A DNA stretch of 64,000 nt from CAVTLG01 sp963735495 (GTDB lineage Bacteria > Chloroflexota > Ktedonobacteria > Ktedonobacterales > Ktedonobacteraceae), in contig CAVTLG010000002.1 of assembly GCA_963735495.1 (NCBI GenBank), positions 744,001 to 808,000 on the forward strand, read 5' to 3'. The first letter of the stretch is position 1; every line of letters begins with the position of its first letter. The notes beneath the pieces were generated by a model. It was not told the DNA's origin and made no database searches. It saw nothing but the letters and a program-made list of their open reading frames with translations. Of the stretch, positions 26,407-34,549 are shown piece after piece. The position numbers and the translations under genes were made by a program.

Positions 26407-27615
26407 AGGAAATTGCGCTCTCACCGTGGTCCCTATACCGGGTTGACTTTGTATCTCCCATACGCCGCCTGCCTCCTGCACACGCTCACGCATTGTACGC
26501 AAACCGAGATGGCTGTTCATCCACATATCTTCGCGGGTCAGTAGCTGCATAGGTTGAAAGCCAACGCCGTTATCCTGTATTTCTACGAGCAGCATCTCGG
26601 TTTGCACACGTATAACCACAGCTATATGTGTCGCTTGCGCATGCTTACTGATATTCGTCAGAGCCTCCTGCACAACGTGAAAAACTGTGAGCGCCAGGCG
26701 CTCAGGAATGCGCCATAGTTCATCCAGTGCGCTTACTATTTCAATAGCGGGATGATCGGTAGTATAATCCTGCAAGAACGTGTGTAGAGCCTGCGGCAGT
26801 TCCTGTTTTTCCAATTGTGCCGGTATAGCCGAGTAGATACTGGCACGGATGTCTTGCAAGCTTGTATGTAAAGTACTGACGACACGTTTCACTTCAGGTA
26901 ACGCCTGATGGTGGTGGTGGTGTTCCAACAGGTATTGGATCAACTCCAGCTTACGCAGAGCATAGGCAATCTGTTGCAGCCCTCCATCGTGGAGATCCCG
27001 CGCAATACGCTTCCTTTCCTGCTCTACCGCAGCGTTGCGTTCACTATTACGTATAGCATAATTATGCAAAATGAGCGCCGCGACATTTCCCAGATACGTC
27101 AATAAGAGACCCCTTTCGTCTTTTAGTGGATCTCCCTCTGCCACTGCCAGGACCACAATTCCCAGCAACACGCGATTATGGCTGAGCGTTACGAGTAAGA
27201 GACGTTGCTCATTCAGTTGCAGCGTAGCAAGAGTCTCTCCAGGACCACGCGCCGCCAGTTGTTGCATTTCGCATCCATCAATGGCTTGTACAAGCTGCCT
27301 TGAGCAGAGCTTTTCTCCCTGGCTGGCGACTGAAACGAATTGTTGCTGAGTTGCGTGATAAAGGAGAAGGCAGGCGCTCTGCGCGCGTATTGTCCGCCGT
27401 ATGTGGGTCAGGATAGACTGACGCATTTCCTGAATTTCTAGCTCTGGGCCAATCCCTAAGCCTATTTCATAGAGATCAGAGAGGCAGGAGAGGCTATACA
27501 TCACTTCTGGCAGGCTCTTTTGGTGCTGAGCCGCTCCTGCTACAACTACATATGGTGTGACCAATATATTCTCCCTGGATGATGTAATCAGTGCTGTCTT
27601 TTCTATTTCTATCAT
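26383..27615 (-). CDS. NarL-type sensor histidine kinase with GAF-like domain
   Basis: About 410 residues. Residues about 40-190 look like a GAF sensor. The HisKA_3 motif is ERKRIARDLHDGGLQQIAYA with the phospho-His, followed by a run of five histidines (LLEHHHHHQAL). The ATPase shows VVQEALTNISKHAQA and EIQDNGVGF, then GLRTMRERVQEAGG. No membrane segment, so cytosolic. ATG 27615 has weak upstream support; a TTG some 17 codons in, preceded by AGGGAG, is an alternative. No regulator gene is adjacent. Confidence 0.9.
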   Translation of the reverse strand: MIEIEKTALITSSRENILVTPYVVVAGAAQHQKSLPEVMYSLSCLSDLYEIGLGIGPELEIQEMRQSILTHIRRTIRAQSACLLLYHATQQQFVSVASQGEKLCSRQLVQAIDGCEMQQLAARGPGETLATLQLNEQRLLLVTLSHNRVLLGIVVLAVAEGDPLKDERGLLLTYLGNVAALILHNYAIRNSERNAAVEQERKRIARDLHDGGLQQIAYALRKLELIQYLLEHHHHHQALPEVKRVVSTLHTSLQDIRASIYSAIPAQLEKQELPQALHTFLQDYTTDHPAIEIVSALDELWRIPERLALTVFHVVQEALTNISKHAQATHIAVVIRVQTEMLLVEIQDNGVGFQPMQLLTREDMWMNSHLGLRTMRERVQEAGGVWEIQSQPGIGTTVRAQFPLVHEQLL

Positions 27616-27818
27616 ACAGGGTGAGCAAATATGTTGCCTCTCTTATGTCACGCAAGTTGGACTGAGCTGGTATAAAGTGACGCAATTTATTTGACAGTGA
27701 TACCTATCTAATAGTATGATGGCTGTCGATACAGTCCTAAGGCCTAATCTGACCAGACTTCCGGTACTTATAGCAGGAAGTGCAGAGCAGCAAGAGAAAG
27801 GGAGAGCCATGGCGCAAG

Positions 27819-28619
27819 ATGGTGAGCCTCAGATCAAGCGACGTACGAAAAATATGGGGAGGCCAGGACCCACTAACGCAGTCCACAAAAGGAGCGACTA
27901 AGTCTGTTCCCCTGCCACACACGGATGCTTACCGCATGGACGAAGGAGTGGATATCCCGCGTTCAAGTAGCACGGTTATCCGCTATGACCAGCCTTCCAG
28001 CACACAATCTCAACGCCTGACAAATCCACAACCTGTTACCAAAGCTGTTCCACCACGACGTCAGAGCATGACCAGAGATCTTCCCCCCGCCCGTCTTCCG
28101 CGCCCTACGACACAGCCAACACCCAAAACTGACAAGGCTTCCATGTTAAAAAATGGACGCGTGCACTGGCTTTTTCTTGTCGGCATCGGTATGCTTGCGG
28201 CCCTGGTGTTGTGGATGCTAGCCTCATCGGTGTTGGCATGGGGTATACAGCGTTACGATGACGTACGCTACGGGACACCACGTACCTATCAGACAGATCA
28301 TGTCGTAGGTCAGGGTGGTGACAGCCCGGCTCATCCTAGCCACTTCATCGCCATTAATGAGAATCGCCAGGCGATTGTGATTGAATTTATGGCGGGCGAT
28401 CCATCCAAGTCTGAGATCTATGTTGCTCCTGTGACGATTGTGGGCGCTGGTGGCGATCTTGCTCCTGTTACTTTACAATTTCGGGATGTTACGGGAGACG
28501 GCAAGGTAGATATGATTATCGATATTCATCTGCCCACTAATCAAGATGAGCTTTCCGTCTTTATCAATACAGGCACCAAATTCAGGCCATCGAATGGAAA
28601 CGATAAGATTAGCATGTGA
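27819..28619 (+). CDS. Membrane-anchored protein with a C-terminal FG-GAP-like segment
   Basis: 266 residues from ATG 27819; GTG 27780 is an alternative. The first about 115 residues are Pro/Ser/Thr/Arg-rich and probably cytoplasmic. One membrane helix follows (WLFLVGIGMLAALVLWML). The outside part ends with FRDVTGDGKVDMIIDIHLP, a calcium-loop sequence like that of VCBS/FG-GAP repeats. An ATG at 27809 in another frame has a better placed GGGAG but runs only 30 codons, so the 5' end may be frameshifted or an overlapping leader. Function unknown. Confidence 0.65.
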   Translation: MVSLRSSDVRKIWGGQDPLTQSTKGATKSVPLPHTDAYRMDEGVDIPRSSSTVIRYDQPSSTQSQRLTNPQPVTKAVPPRRQSMTRDLPPARLPRPTTQPTPKTDKASMLKNGRVHWLFLVGIGMLAALVLWMLASSVLAWGIQRYDDVRYGTPRTYQTDHVVGQGGDSPAHPSHFIAINENRQAIVIEFMAGDPSKSEIYVAPVTIVGAGGDLAPVTLQFRDVTGDGKVDMIIDIHLPTNQDELSVFINTGTKFRPSNGNDKISM

Positions 28620-28636
28620 TACAAACTCAATCAATG

Positions 28637-28777
28637 CGTGAGCAAGCAGCAGTACTCTTACTGCTCATGGGACAAGAGCTAGAAAACTCCGCGCGCCTGC
28701 GTTGGGGACTTCTAGCGTCTCTGACAGCGTACGCTGGCAAGGCGCTGTATAGACGCAGACCAGCATCTTGCTCACGT
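28637..28777. repeat. Multi-branched palindromic element between convergent genes
   Basis: Outer arms CGTGAGCAAG (28637-28646) and CTTGCTCACG (28768-28777) are a perfect 10-bp pair. Inside are AGCAGTA/TACTGCT, GCTAGAA/TTCTAGC and CGTCT/AGACG enclosing ACAGCG/CGCTGT. It lies between the ends of the FG-GAP-like gene and the small membrane protein gene, so it may serve as a two-way terminator or be a mobile palindromic repeat. Confidence 0.6.
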
Positions 28778-28796
28778 AGAGAGGCGTCATAATTCG

Positions 28797-29150
28797 CTAT
28801 ACCTTGAAAATGTTTCTATAATGCTCTGAGACCATCTCCGGGGGAAAGAAACGCAGCAAACTCACCACGGTTAAAGCGAACGCGATCCAGTCGAAACCCG
28901 CGTCAATCGGTACTCCCAGTACAGTGCCGACGAGCGGCAACAAGGCGCTCAATGCTACCTCCCCAATAGCATCAGGAAAGAATAGCACGATGACAAATAT
29001 ACCAACTGATAGCACAAACAATAGTTTGCGTATAATCGATACACGCCTATCTATCAACAACGAGCCAATCAATTTCCCGGTTTTGATAAGATGAAAAAAA
29101 ACCTCAAAGCGTCCGGGGCGCGCCAATTTCTGGGAAGTCTGTTGTAACAT
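28797..29150 (-). CDS. Small membrane protein, DUF1232-like in outline
   Basis: 117 residues from ATG 29150, with AAGGGA eight bases upstream; the frame extends further up without a site. Two hydrophobic stretches (LLFVLSVGIFVIVLFFP and LLPLVGTVLGVPIDAGFDWI) and a basic N terminus. The spacing of the hydrophobic stretch, Pro-Asp and second Asp recalls DUF1232 proteins, but the match is weak. Function unknown. Its upstream region has the three-way junction element at 29239-29298. Confidence 0.6.
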   Translation of the reverse strand: MLQQTSQKLARPGRFEVFFHLIKTGKLIGSLLIDRRVSIIRKLLFVLSVGIFVIVLFFPDAIGEVALSALLPLVGTVLGVPIDAGFDWIAFALTVVSLLRFFPPEMVSEHYRNIFKV

Positions 29151-29238
29151 ATTTACAGTCCCTTCTGCTACTACATTGCATAGGTAATACGCATCAAAGA
29201 GCATACTGGTTGTATGCAGCCTCCCTGGTACCCATAGG

Positions 29239-29298
29239 CATTCAGAAACGCAACTCTCGTTGCTAGAAATGTGCTGTGGCACATTTCTCATCTGAATG
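29239..29298 (-). promoter_or_regulatory. Three-way junction element upstream of the small membrane protein gene
   Basis: CATTCAGA (29239-29246) pairs with TCTGAATG (29291-29298). Between them are two hairpins, GCAAC-TCTC-GTTGC and AAATGTGC-TGTG-GCACATTT. The same outer arms next to ACGCAAC recur at 48143-48204 upstream of cydA, in the same orientation relative to the gene. Could be a leader RNA element or a binding site. Confidence 0.5.
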
Positions 29299-29478
29299 TA
29301 AGGAAAAAGCACAAAAAATCGCCCCCTGACACAATTATCGGGGGGGTGCGAAAATGTTAGCCTTTATGCAATCTGTCTGCAAAAATATTTCTCTGGTACA
29401 GGAACAAACTGCATGTGTTGCCACAAAATTGCTATCTAGAGCATGAACGCTCTGCTAAAGCGCTCAAAATAGCTGCTC

Positions 29479-30408
29479 TTAATGGTGAAAGAATGTTGGG
29501 ATCAGCAATTCTGCCGCAAATTCAAGGTGCCAGAGTACCAGACCAATCGTGACGACGGTCAGGCTGACATGGAAAAGGCGCCAATAGCAAATCATGGTGC
29601 GATAAAATTGTTCACGTTGTAATGCCCGCTGTACATTCTGTAGTTCGGTCATATGCTCTTGCACGCCAGGTACCAGTGCTCCAGGTCGGGTGAGAGAACT
29701 TCTGCGGTCTGGCACAAAACGATACTGTGTGGCATCACGATTGGCTTCCTGAGGCGTTTCATCCAGCGTAATGTAGGCCAGGTCCCAGGAATTTGGCAAG
29801 ACGGAATCATCGCGTCGGGGTCTCGCTGATGCCGCTTGCATTGCCGGTTGCTGATTCGGCTGGAAGCTACGTACTTGCTGACTGTTATAGTTCACAATCG
29901 ATTGCAAGGATCTCGTAATATGCTCAATGCGATCCTCACCCTGTTCAGTGATGGCTTTGCGCACCTCCTGTGCAATCAATCTGGGCGCTAAGCGGTCAAT
30001 GGCACGTCCTATCGCACCACTAATAGCCAGAGCGATAAACCCATAGAGCGCATAGGTGCCACTACGTGGATTGAAGTTACCGAACGAATGGAGAAAGATC
30101 ATGGTTAGTCCGATAACTGCGAAGCTAATGTGCCAGTGTAGCGCGCCATTGAGCGCTCCCACACCGCGTTTACGGGAACTCTTTAATAAGGTATAGGAGA
30201 CTGCCGCCATGACGAGACAAATAGTACCTATCGTTGCATACGTATAGCCGGCAATGCTATCGGGAGAAATATCGCCACTGATATGGTTGTATACAACAAA
30301 GCTGGCTATTCCCACGCCAATACTCAACACAGTCACCAGAAGACTAGTGCGCCAGGGACGGCTGGAGTCGATAAAGTTCAACGGGTACCCTTTGATGTCT
30401 AACTTCAT
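29479..30408 (-). CDS. Cytochrome-b-like membrane protein of a redox module
   Basis: 309 residues from ATG 30408, two bases after the ferredoxin stop. Five hydrophobic segments: two near the N terminus, LHWHISFAVIGLTMIFLHSF with two or three His, YALYGFIALAISGAIG, then a long polar loop, and finally RLFHVSLTVVTIGLVLWHLE with two His. Paired histidines across helices suggest haem b ligation, as in succinate/fumarate reductase or HdrE-type anchors. It ends a three-gene set with a ferredoxin and an FAD protein. Electron transfer with the quinone pool is inferred. Confidence 0.65.
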   Translation of the reverse strand: MKLDIKGYPLNFIDSSRPWRTSLLVTVLSIGVGIASFVVYNHISGDISPDSIAGYTYATIGTICLVMAAVSYTLLKSSRKRGVGALNGALHWHISFAVIGLTMIFLHSFGNFNPRSGTYALYGFIALAISGAIGRAIDRLAPRLIAQEVRKAITEQGEDRIEHITRSLQSIVNYNSQQVRSFQPNQQPAMQAASARPRRDDSVLPNSWDLAYITLDETPQEANRDATQYRFVPDRRSSLTRPGALVPGVQEHMTELQNVQRALQREQFYRTMICYWRLFHVSLTVVTIGLVLWHLEFAAELLIPTFFHH

Positions 30409-30410
30409 GC

Positions 30411-30722
30411 CTACCATCTTTCTTCGTTCGCACTTAATAAACCGACTTTGAGCCACATCATCATTGCGTCACGATGTAACCCCACCGGACATGGGGCAAC
30501 ACAGGCACCGCATTGATAGCAGGCTCGTGCAAAACGCGCTACCGTTTCCGAGACTTCCCCAGAAATGGTCTCACGATTGAGTCTATCTATAGTAATCGGC
30601 TCTGCCACTGCTGGACAGGCGAGTAAACATTCACTGCAGCCAATACATGCCTGGACCTCTTGCCTTACCTGGGGTCCAGGCTTATGCAGAATAACAGGCT
30701 GTGGTTTCAGCATCTTTAGCAT
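30411..30722 (-). CDS. Two-cluster 4Fe-4S ferredoxin-type protein
   Basis: 103 residues. Two classical cluster motifs: CIGCSECLLACP and CYQCGACVAPCP, about 50 residues apart, as in HdrC, GlpC and SdhB-like proteins. No signal peptide. It lies 21 bases after the FAD protein gene and directly before the cytochrome-b-like gene, so it probably links the flavoprotein to the membrane subunit. Confidence 0.9.
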   Translation of the reverse strand: MLKMLKPQPVILHKPGPQVRQEVQACIGCSECLLACPAVAEPITIDRLNRETISGEVSETVARFARACYQCGACVAPCPVGLHRDAMMMWLKVGLLSANEERW

Positions 30723-30743
30723 TTAGCGACTTATCCTCTCTAT

Positions 30744-32882
30744 CTAATCAGCCATGCCTGACTGGTTCGCCTCGGCATACATCCATATGCTGCGCTTAGG
30801 TTGCCGAGTACCTGCCGCAACTGGTTGCCACGTAGACTCGACGACCTGTGCCGGCACTGCTTCAACTGGAGCTTGCCTGAAGCCTCCCGTAGCAGGATCA
30901 GGTTGGCCGAGTGCCGGTAAATTTCCTGAAAATGGGCTTAGTTCCTCACCATATTGATCCATCTGCCCATACATAGGTGCATTGCCTGGTAACTGATTGC
31001 TCGCGCCGCTGGCCCTTCCCACTGGTGTCACTACTGGCAAATTTCCTGAAAACGGACTGACTTCTTCTTCGTAGGCCATCATCCCGGGTTGCATTTGCTG
31101 TCCCATCATCGGTGCTTGATTGGCTGCAACCACCATCCCGGGTTGCATTTGCTGTCCCATCATCGGTGCTTGATTGGCTGCAACCACCATTCCAGGTTGC
31201 ATTTGCTGCGGCTGCACGTTCCCTTGATAGGCCATCATCCCGGGTTGCATTTGCTGTCCCATCATCCCGGGCTGCATCTGTTGTCCCATCATCCCAGACT
31301 GCATTTGCTGCGGCTGCATGTTCCCTTGATAGGCCATCATCCCGGGCTGCATCTGTTGTCCCATCATCCCAGACTGCATTTGCTGCGGCTGCATGTTCCC
31401 TTGATAGGCCATCATCCCGGGTTGCATCTGTTGTCCCATCATCGGTGCCTGGTTGGCTGCAACAAGCATCCCTGCATCTGGGGCTGCCGCAGCGGATGCC
31501 CGTTGTGCGGGCATAGGGAGCGCGAGATCTGGCAACTTCCCGCTGAGTATCTTTTGAGCCGTATATGAGCGCTGGCTGGAGAAGTATTCACGCGCGTCAA
31601 AGCTGCCCTTGAGCAGTTCTCGTGTGATAGCACGCACAGAAAGACCTTCATCAATAATGCGCTTGATCGCCAGACTATCAGGTTGGGCGGTACTGAGCGA
31701 GAGATAACCTATTAGACGATCATCTACGACGGCCAGACGTCGATAACCACCCTGGCTCGTATCGGTCAGGGTTATAACTTTGTTATTTTCGGTTAAGGGC
31801 GAGCCGACGTTCAGCATATACAGCGCGCCCAGATATGTCGCATGCCATTGGGCTCCGAATGGCTTCGGCCTTTCCGTCTGTCCCGCCATCATTGCGCCCG
31901 CGTTGCGTCCCTGTGCCACGGCTGCATACCAGAGCGCACGAGGCTCGTAGTTTCCGGTTTGTGGATTTTTGATCGCGGCTACATCGCCAGCCGCATAAAT
32001 ATCACGCACAGTGGTGCGCATCTTGTCGTCGACCAGGATACCATTTTTATATTGTATCGGGACGCTAGACTTCTTTGCCAGGTTCAGCGCCGGTTGAGTC
32101 CCAGTGCAACAGAGGACGAGCTGGCAAGGAATCATCTCTTGATGATTGGTAATGACGCCTGCGACAGCGCCAATACGTCCTACGATGCCCGCCACTTCCG
32201 TTTGTGTATGGATGACCACACCTGCCCGGCGAATATTGCTCAGGACGAGCGATGATGCGCTTGGGTCCAGCATTTTCCCTAGCAAGGTCGCGCCACGGAT
32301 GAGCCAATGTACCCGAATACCCCAGTGGTGCAGACCCATCACTGTCTCAATGGCATGCACGCCGCCACCAATAACGACGGCCTCTTCAACCTCACCCATG
32401 CGTCGACGAAAATCCAAATAATCGTTCAAGCGATGGAGACATAATACCCCATCGAAGTCGCGCCCAGGAATGTTCTCCGGTAAGCTCGTTGGATGACTTC
32501 CGGTGGCGACCAGCAGCGATTCATAGCCGAGGTTACGCCCTCCTCGCAAGCTCACATACTTGCTCTGTGCGTGGATTGTCTCTACACGACCGGAGACGAC
32601 GTGTATGCGTTCTGTGCGCTCAGTTCCTGCCGGGTAGGCCAACAGTTGCTCACGGGTCAACTTATCAATGGCAAACTGCTTCAGTGCAGGTGTATTGATG
32701 GTTGGATGAAGCTGGTCGGTGATCATCACGATGCGTTTATCTGGAGCCAGGTGACGAGCCTCCACGGCTGCCGTTAGACCGGCGATGCCGTTACCAATGA
32801 TCACGATATCACCCTTATCCAGAGATGGCTTACCACTGCCAGTATTCAGTTGTACAAGCGATCTCTCTTGACTGCTACTCAT
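30744..32882 (-). CDS. FAD/NAD(P)-dependent oxidoreductase with Met/Gln-rich repeat tail
   Basis: 712 residues. Residues about 25-450 are a pyridine-nucleotide-disulphide-type reductase of the NirB/rubredoxin-reductase kind: FAD motif IVIIGNGIAGLTAA, LLVATGSHP, second dinucleotide motif AVVIGGGVHAIE and the FAD-contact TVRDIYAAGDVA. From about 485 the chain turns into tandem modules rich in Met, Gln, Pro and Gly (MMGQQMQPGMMAYQGN), then two copies of an EE.SPFSGNLP motif near the end. Nothing in the reductase family requires such a tail. First gene of the FAD/FeS/cytochrome set; likely redox partner of both. Confidence 0.88.
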   Translation of the reverse strand: MSSSQERSLVQLNTGSGKPSLDKGDIVIIGNGIAGLTAAVEARHLAPDKRIVMITDQLHPTINTPALKQFAIDKLTREQLLAYPAGTERTERIHVVSGRVETIHAQSKYVSLRGGRNLGYESLLVATGSHPTSLPENIPGRDFDGVLCLHRLNDYLDFRRRMGEVEEAVVIGGGVHAIETVMGLHHWGIRVHWLIRGATLLGKMLDPSASSLVLSNIRRAGVVIHTQTEVAGIVGRIGAVAGVITNHQEMIPCQLVLCCTGTQPALNLAKKSSVPIQYKNGILVDDKMRTTVRDIYAAGDVAAIKNPQTGNYEPRALWYAAVAQGRNAGAMMAGQTERPKPFGAQWHATYLGALYMLNVGSPLTENNKVITLTDTSQGGYRRLAVVDDRLIGYLSLSTAQPDSLAIKRIIDEGLSVRAITRELLKGSFDAREYFSSQRSYTAQKILSGKLPDLALPMPAQRASAAAAPDAGMLVAANQAPMMGQQMQPGMMAYQGNMQPQQMQSGMMGQQMQPGMMAYQGNMQPQQMQSGMMGQQMQPGMMGQQMQPGMMAYQGNVQPQQMQPGMVVAANQAPMMGQQMQPGMVVAANQAPMMGQQMQPGMMAYEEEVSPFSGNLPVVTPVGRASGASNQLPGNAPMYGQMDQYGEELSPFSGNLPALGQPDPATGGFRQAPVEAVPAQVVESTWQPVAAGTRQPKRSIWMYAEANQSGMAD
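31077..31470. repeat. In-frame coding repeats of the FAD protein tail
   Basis: DNA repeats of 75, 54 and 27 bases encode 25-, 18- and 9-residue modules built around MMGQQMQPG. They are nearly identical at DNA level, which indicates recent expansion. An open frame on the plus strand across the same bases is only the antisense reading. Confidence 0.9.
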
Positions 32883-32951
32883 CTCATCTTTACCTTACTA
32901 CCAGCGAGGAGAATCTTGTGTGCTGGATAGCGAATCACAGCCTGGAAGCGA

Positions 32952-33308
32952 CTAGTCCACATCTACCGCCTCCAGGGTATTGTTGGATAGATGTATATAA
33001 TAGATGTCGGTGGGGGCATGCTCATTGACGTGGCGTCCCATATGGCTCAAGGACGTAAGGCACTTAGCACTACACGCAAGGTTCAGGACTTGACCCTCTT
33101 CCGTCTTGAATGTAAAACTTTTGTTGCCATCAATGCTTTCGATGAAGCCATGGCTATACTGTACCGTATAGGTCAGGCCACCGTTGCTTGCCGTGCTGCC
33201 ATGCATAAGTTTCGAGCCCACCATTGCGGTGCCCTCAATCCCTACGATGGACAGGACTGCGATGAACAAAAACACGAAGATGACTGCTGTGGAACGCGAA
33301 TATAACAC
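32952..33308 (-). CDS. Small secreted or membrane-anchored protein
   Basis: 118 residues from GTG 33308, with GGGGGG six bases upstream. N-terminal hydrophobic segment STAVIFVFLFIAVLSIVGIE, then a short outside domain containing GLTYTVQYSHGFIES and two cysteines four apart (ACSAKC). No family recognised. It is on the same strand upstream of the FAD gene with 69 bases between, so it may belong to that operon. Confidence 0.6.
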   Translation of the reverse strand: MLYSRSTAVIFVFLFIAVLSIVGIEGTAMVGSKLMHGSTASNGGLTYTVQYSHGFIESIDGNKSFTFKTEEGQVLNLACSAKCLTSLSHMGRHVNEHAPTDIYYIHLSNNTLEAVDVD

Positions 33309-34135
33309 GTTTATCCCCCCCAAAGTGTTTTTCGTTCCTACTCACTCAGGCAAGGGCGTTTCTCGCCTCATCCTGTATCCATCCCACGTCCACCATGGAA
33401 CGATGTATCTGCATATCCGTCAATTCATATATGGTATTGTATATCAAGCCATTCCAACCTACGGTAACTGTTGAGAAAACTAGCCTAAATGTCTCACTGT
33501 CTGGTTTCTTTCTGGTTCTTTCCGAAACTGTACCGCAGTAGGACAAGATCTTTCTATACCTACCTCTTCATTTTCGCCTGCTACATTCTTCACGCGCGTC
33601 CTTCGCCGTTTTGACAGAGTAGCACGCTAGTACTAAAACGTGCGTCCCTCCGCGATACACGAGGCTTAAAGGCAAGTATAGCTGTGCTGGCTGGCGAGCA
33701 TGGGTGATCACGTGGTGGAGTTGTATAGCGACGAGCGTTCTTCATATTCCTGGCCCTTCAGCGCTAAAATTTATCCATCTGGCTGTTCCCTTGCACACTA
33801 GAGCTTGCATTTTGCTTATGACCCATTTCACGAGTCAAATTGTTGGGAGATTTTCTTGTAAGCGCAGACATTCTTCGGCTGATGTCCATTGTACGAGGGG
33901 TTAGCATCTGGCTCGATCTGCAGTGTGAGCAAAGCAGAAACTGTTGAGGAGTTCCCGCCAACTCAAGAAGTTGTGCTGGTCATCTAAACTCTACAATTTG
34001 CGCGGGTCGCAGTGATGAGATCGCTGAGCAGAGACCCGCGCACCGCTCTAGAGGCTCCCTGACCAATAAAATAGGGTGGATACCCCCCATTTATTTCTTC
34101 ACAAAAAGCCGCAAAAAAGTGACCCGCGCAAACCC
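33309..34135. other. Gene-poor stretch with a strong alternative-pairing motif
   Basis: No supported gene; the open frames here lack ribosome-binding sites. TTTGCGCGGGTC (33997-34008) can pair with GACCCGCGCA at 34033-34042, enclosing AGTGAT/ATCGCT, or with GACCCGCGCAAA at 34121-34132 (12 perfect pairs). The two pairings exclude each other. Confidence 0.5.
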
Positions 34136-34164
34136 TTGCCTAAAACGGCTTCTTATGCTATGCT
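34136..34164 (+). promoter_or_regulatory. Sigma-70-type promoter for the candidate small RNA
   Basis: TTGCCT at 34136-34141 and TATGCT at 34159-34164 with a 17-base spacer, seven bases before the proposed RNA start. Confidence 0.5.
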
Positions 34165-34170
34165 AAAAGT

Positions 34171-34268
34171 ACCACCGTTTAAAAGGTGATCCCCCTGCTT
34201 GCAGGTTTGAACAAGAAAGAACACCGAGAAACAACGTATTATTTGCGCGGCTGCTCGGTGTTTTATTT
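34171..34268 (+). ncRNA. Candidate small RNA or leader RNA ending in a terminator
   Basis: About 98 bases directly after a good promoter. It contains CACC/GGTG (34173-34188), CCTGC/GCAGG (34194-34205) and a terminator-like stem AACACCGAG (34220-34228) with CTCGGTGTT (34254-34262) followed by a T-rich run. No gene with a good start follows at once, so a stand-alone RNA is as likely as a leader. I do not recognise a known class. Confidence 0.4.
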
Positions 34269-34300
34269 GTGGGAGAGAGTTCTCTTGCTTTACCTACGAA

Positions 34301-34549
34301 ATGGGTCAAACCGTTGGGGGTACCGATCATGTTCGAGAGTCTGCTGAAAAGGTTCAGGCAGACCTTATCGGTAAAAAGAAACCAGGGAGCGATACACGAG
34401 AACAAAGTCGAGATTTTTTCAGTTCCCAAGCATACGAGCAGCAAACTTTCCTGTGGTTGGCTTTGCCTCGGACGAGAACAAGACCTTCTACCATGCCCGA
34501 TTTTGATCGGCACCTTCCATCAGGATTGGATGCCACGCATGTCAACTAG
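34301..34549 (+). CDS. Doubtful small polar protein
   Basis: 82 codons from ATG 34301, product hydrophilic and basic with no family match. There is no ribosome-binding site at normal distance (the nearest purine run is about 25 bases away). It lies after the candidate small RNA terminator and is convergent with the GNAT pseudogene. Listed only because nothing else explains this stretch. Confidence 0.2.
   Translation: MGQTVGGTDHVRESAEKVQADLIGKKKPGSDTREQSRDFFSSQAYEQQTFLWLALPRTRTRPSTMPDFDRHLPSGLDATHVN

Noticed and set aside
31089..31568. Plus-strand ORFs of 134 and 159 codons opposite the FAD gene tail
   Set aside because: Antisense readings of the Met/Gln-rich coding repeats; no start sites.
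33704..33904. 66-codon ORF in the gene-poor stretch
   Set aside because: No ribosome-binding site and no recognisable composition; treated as chance.
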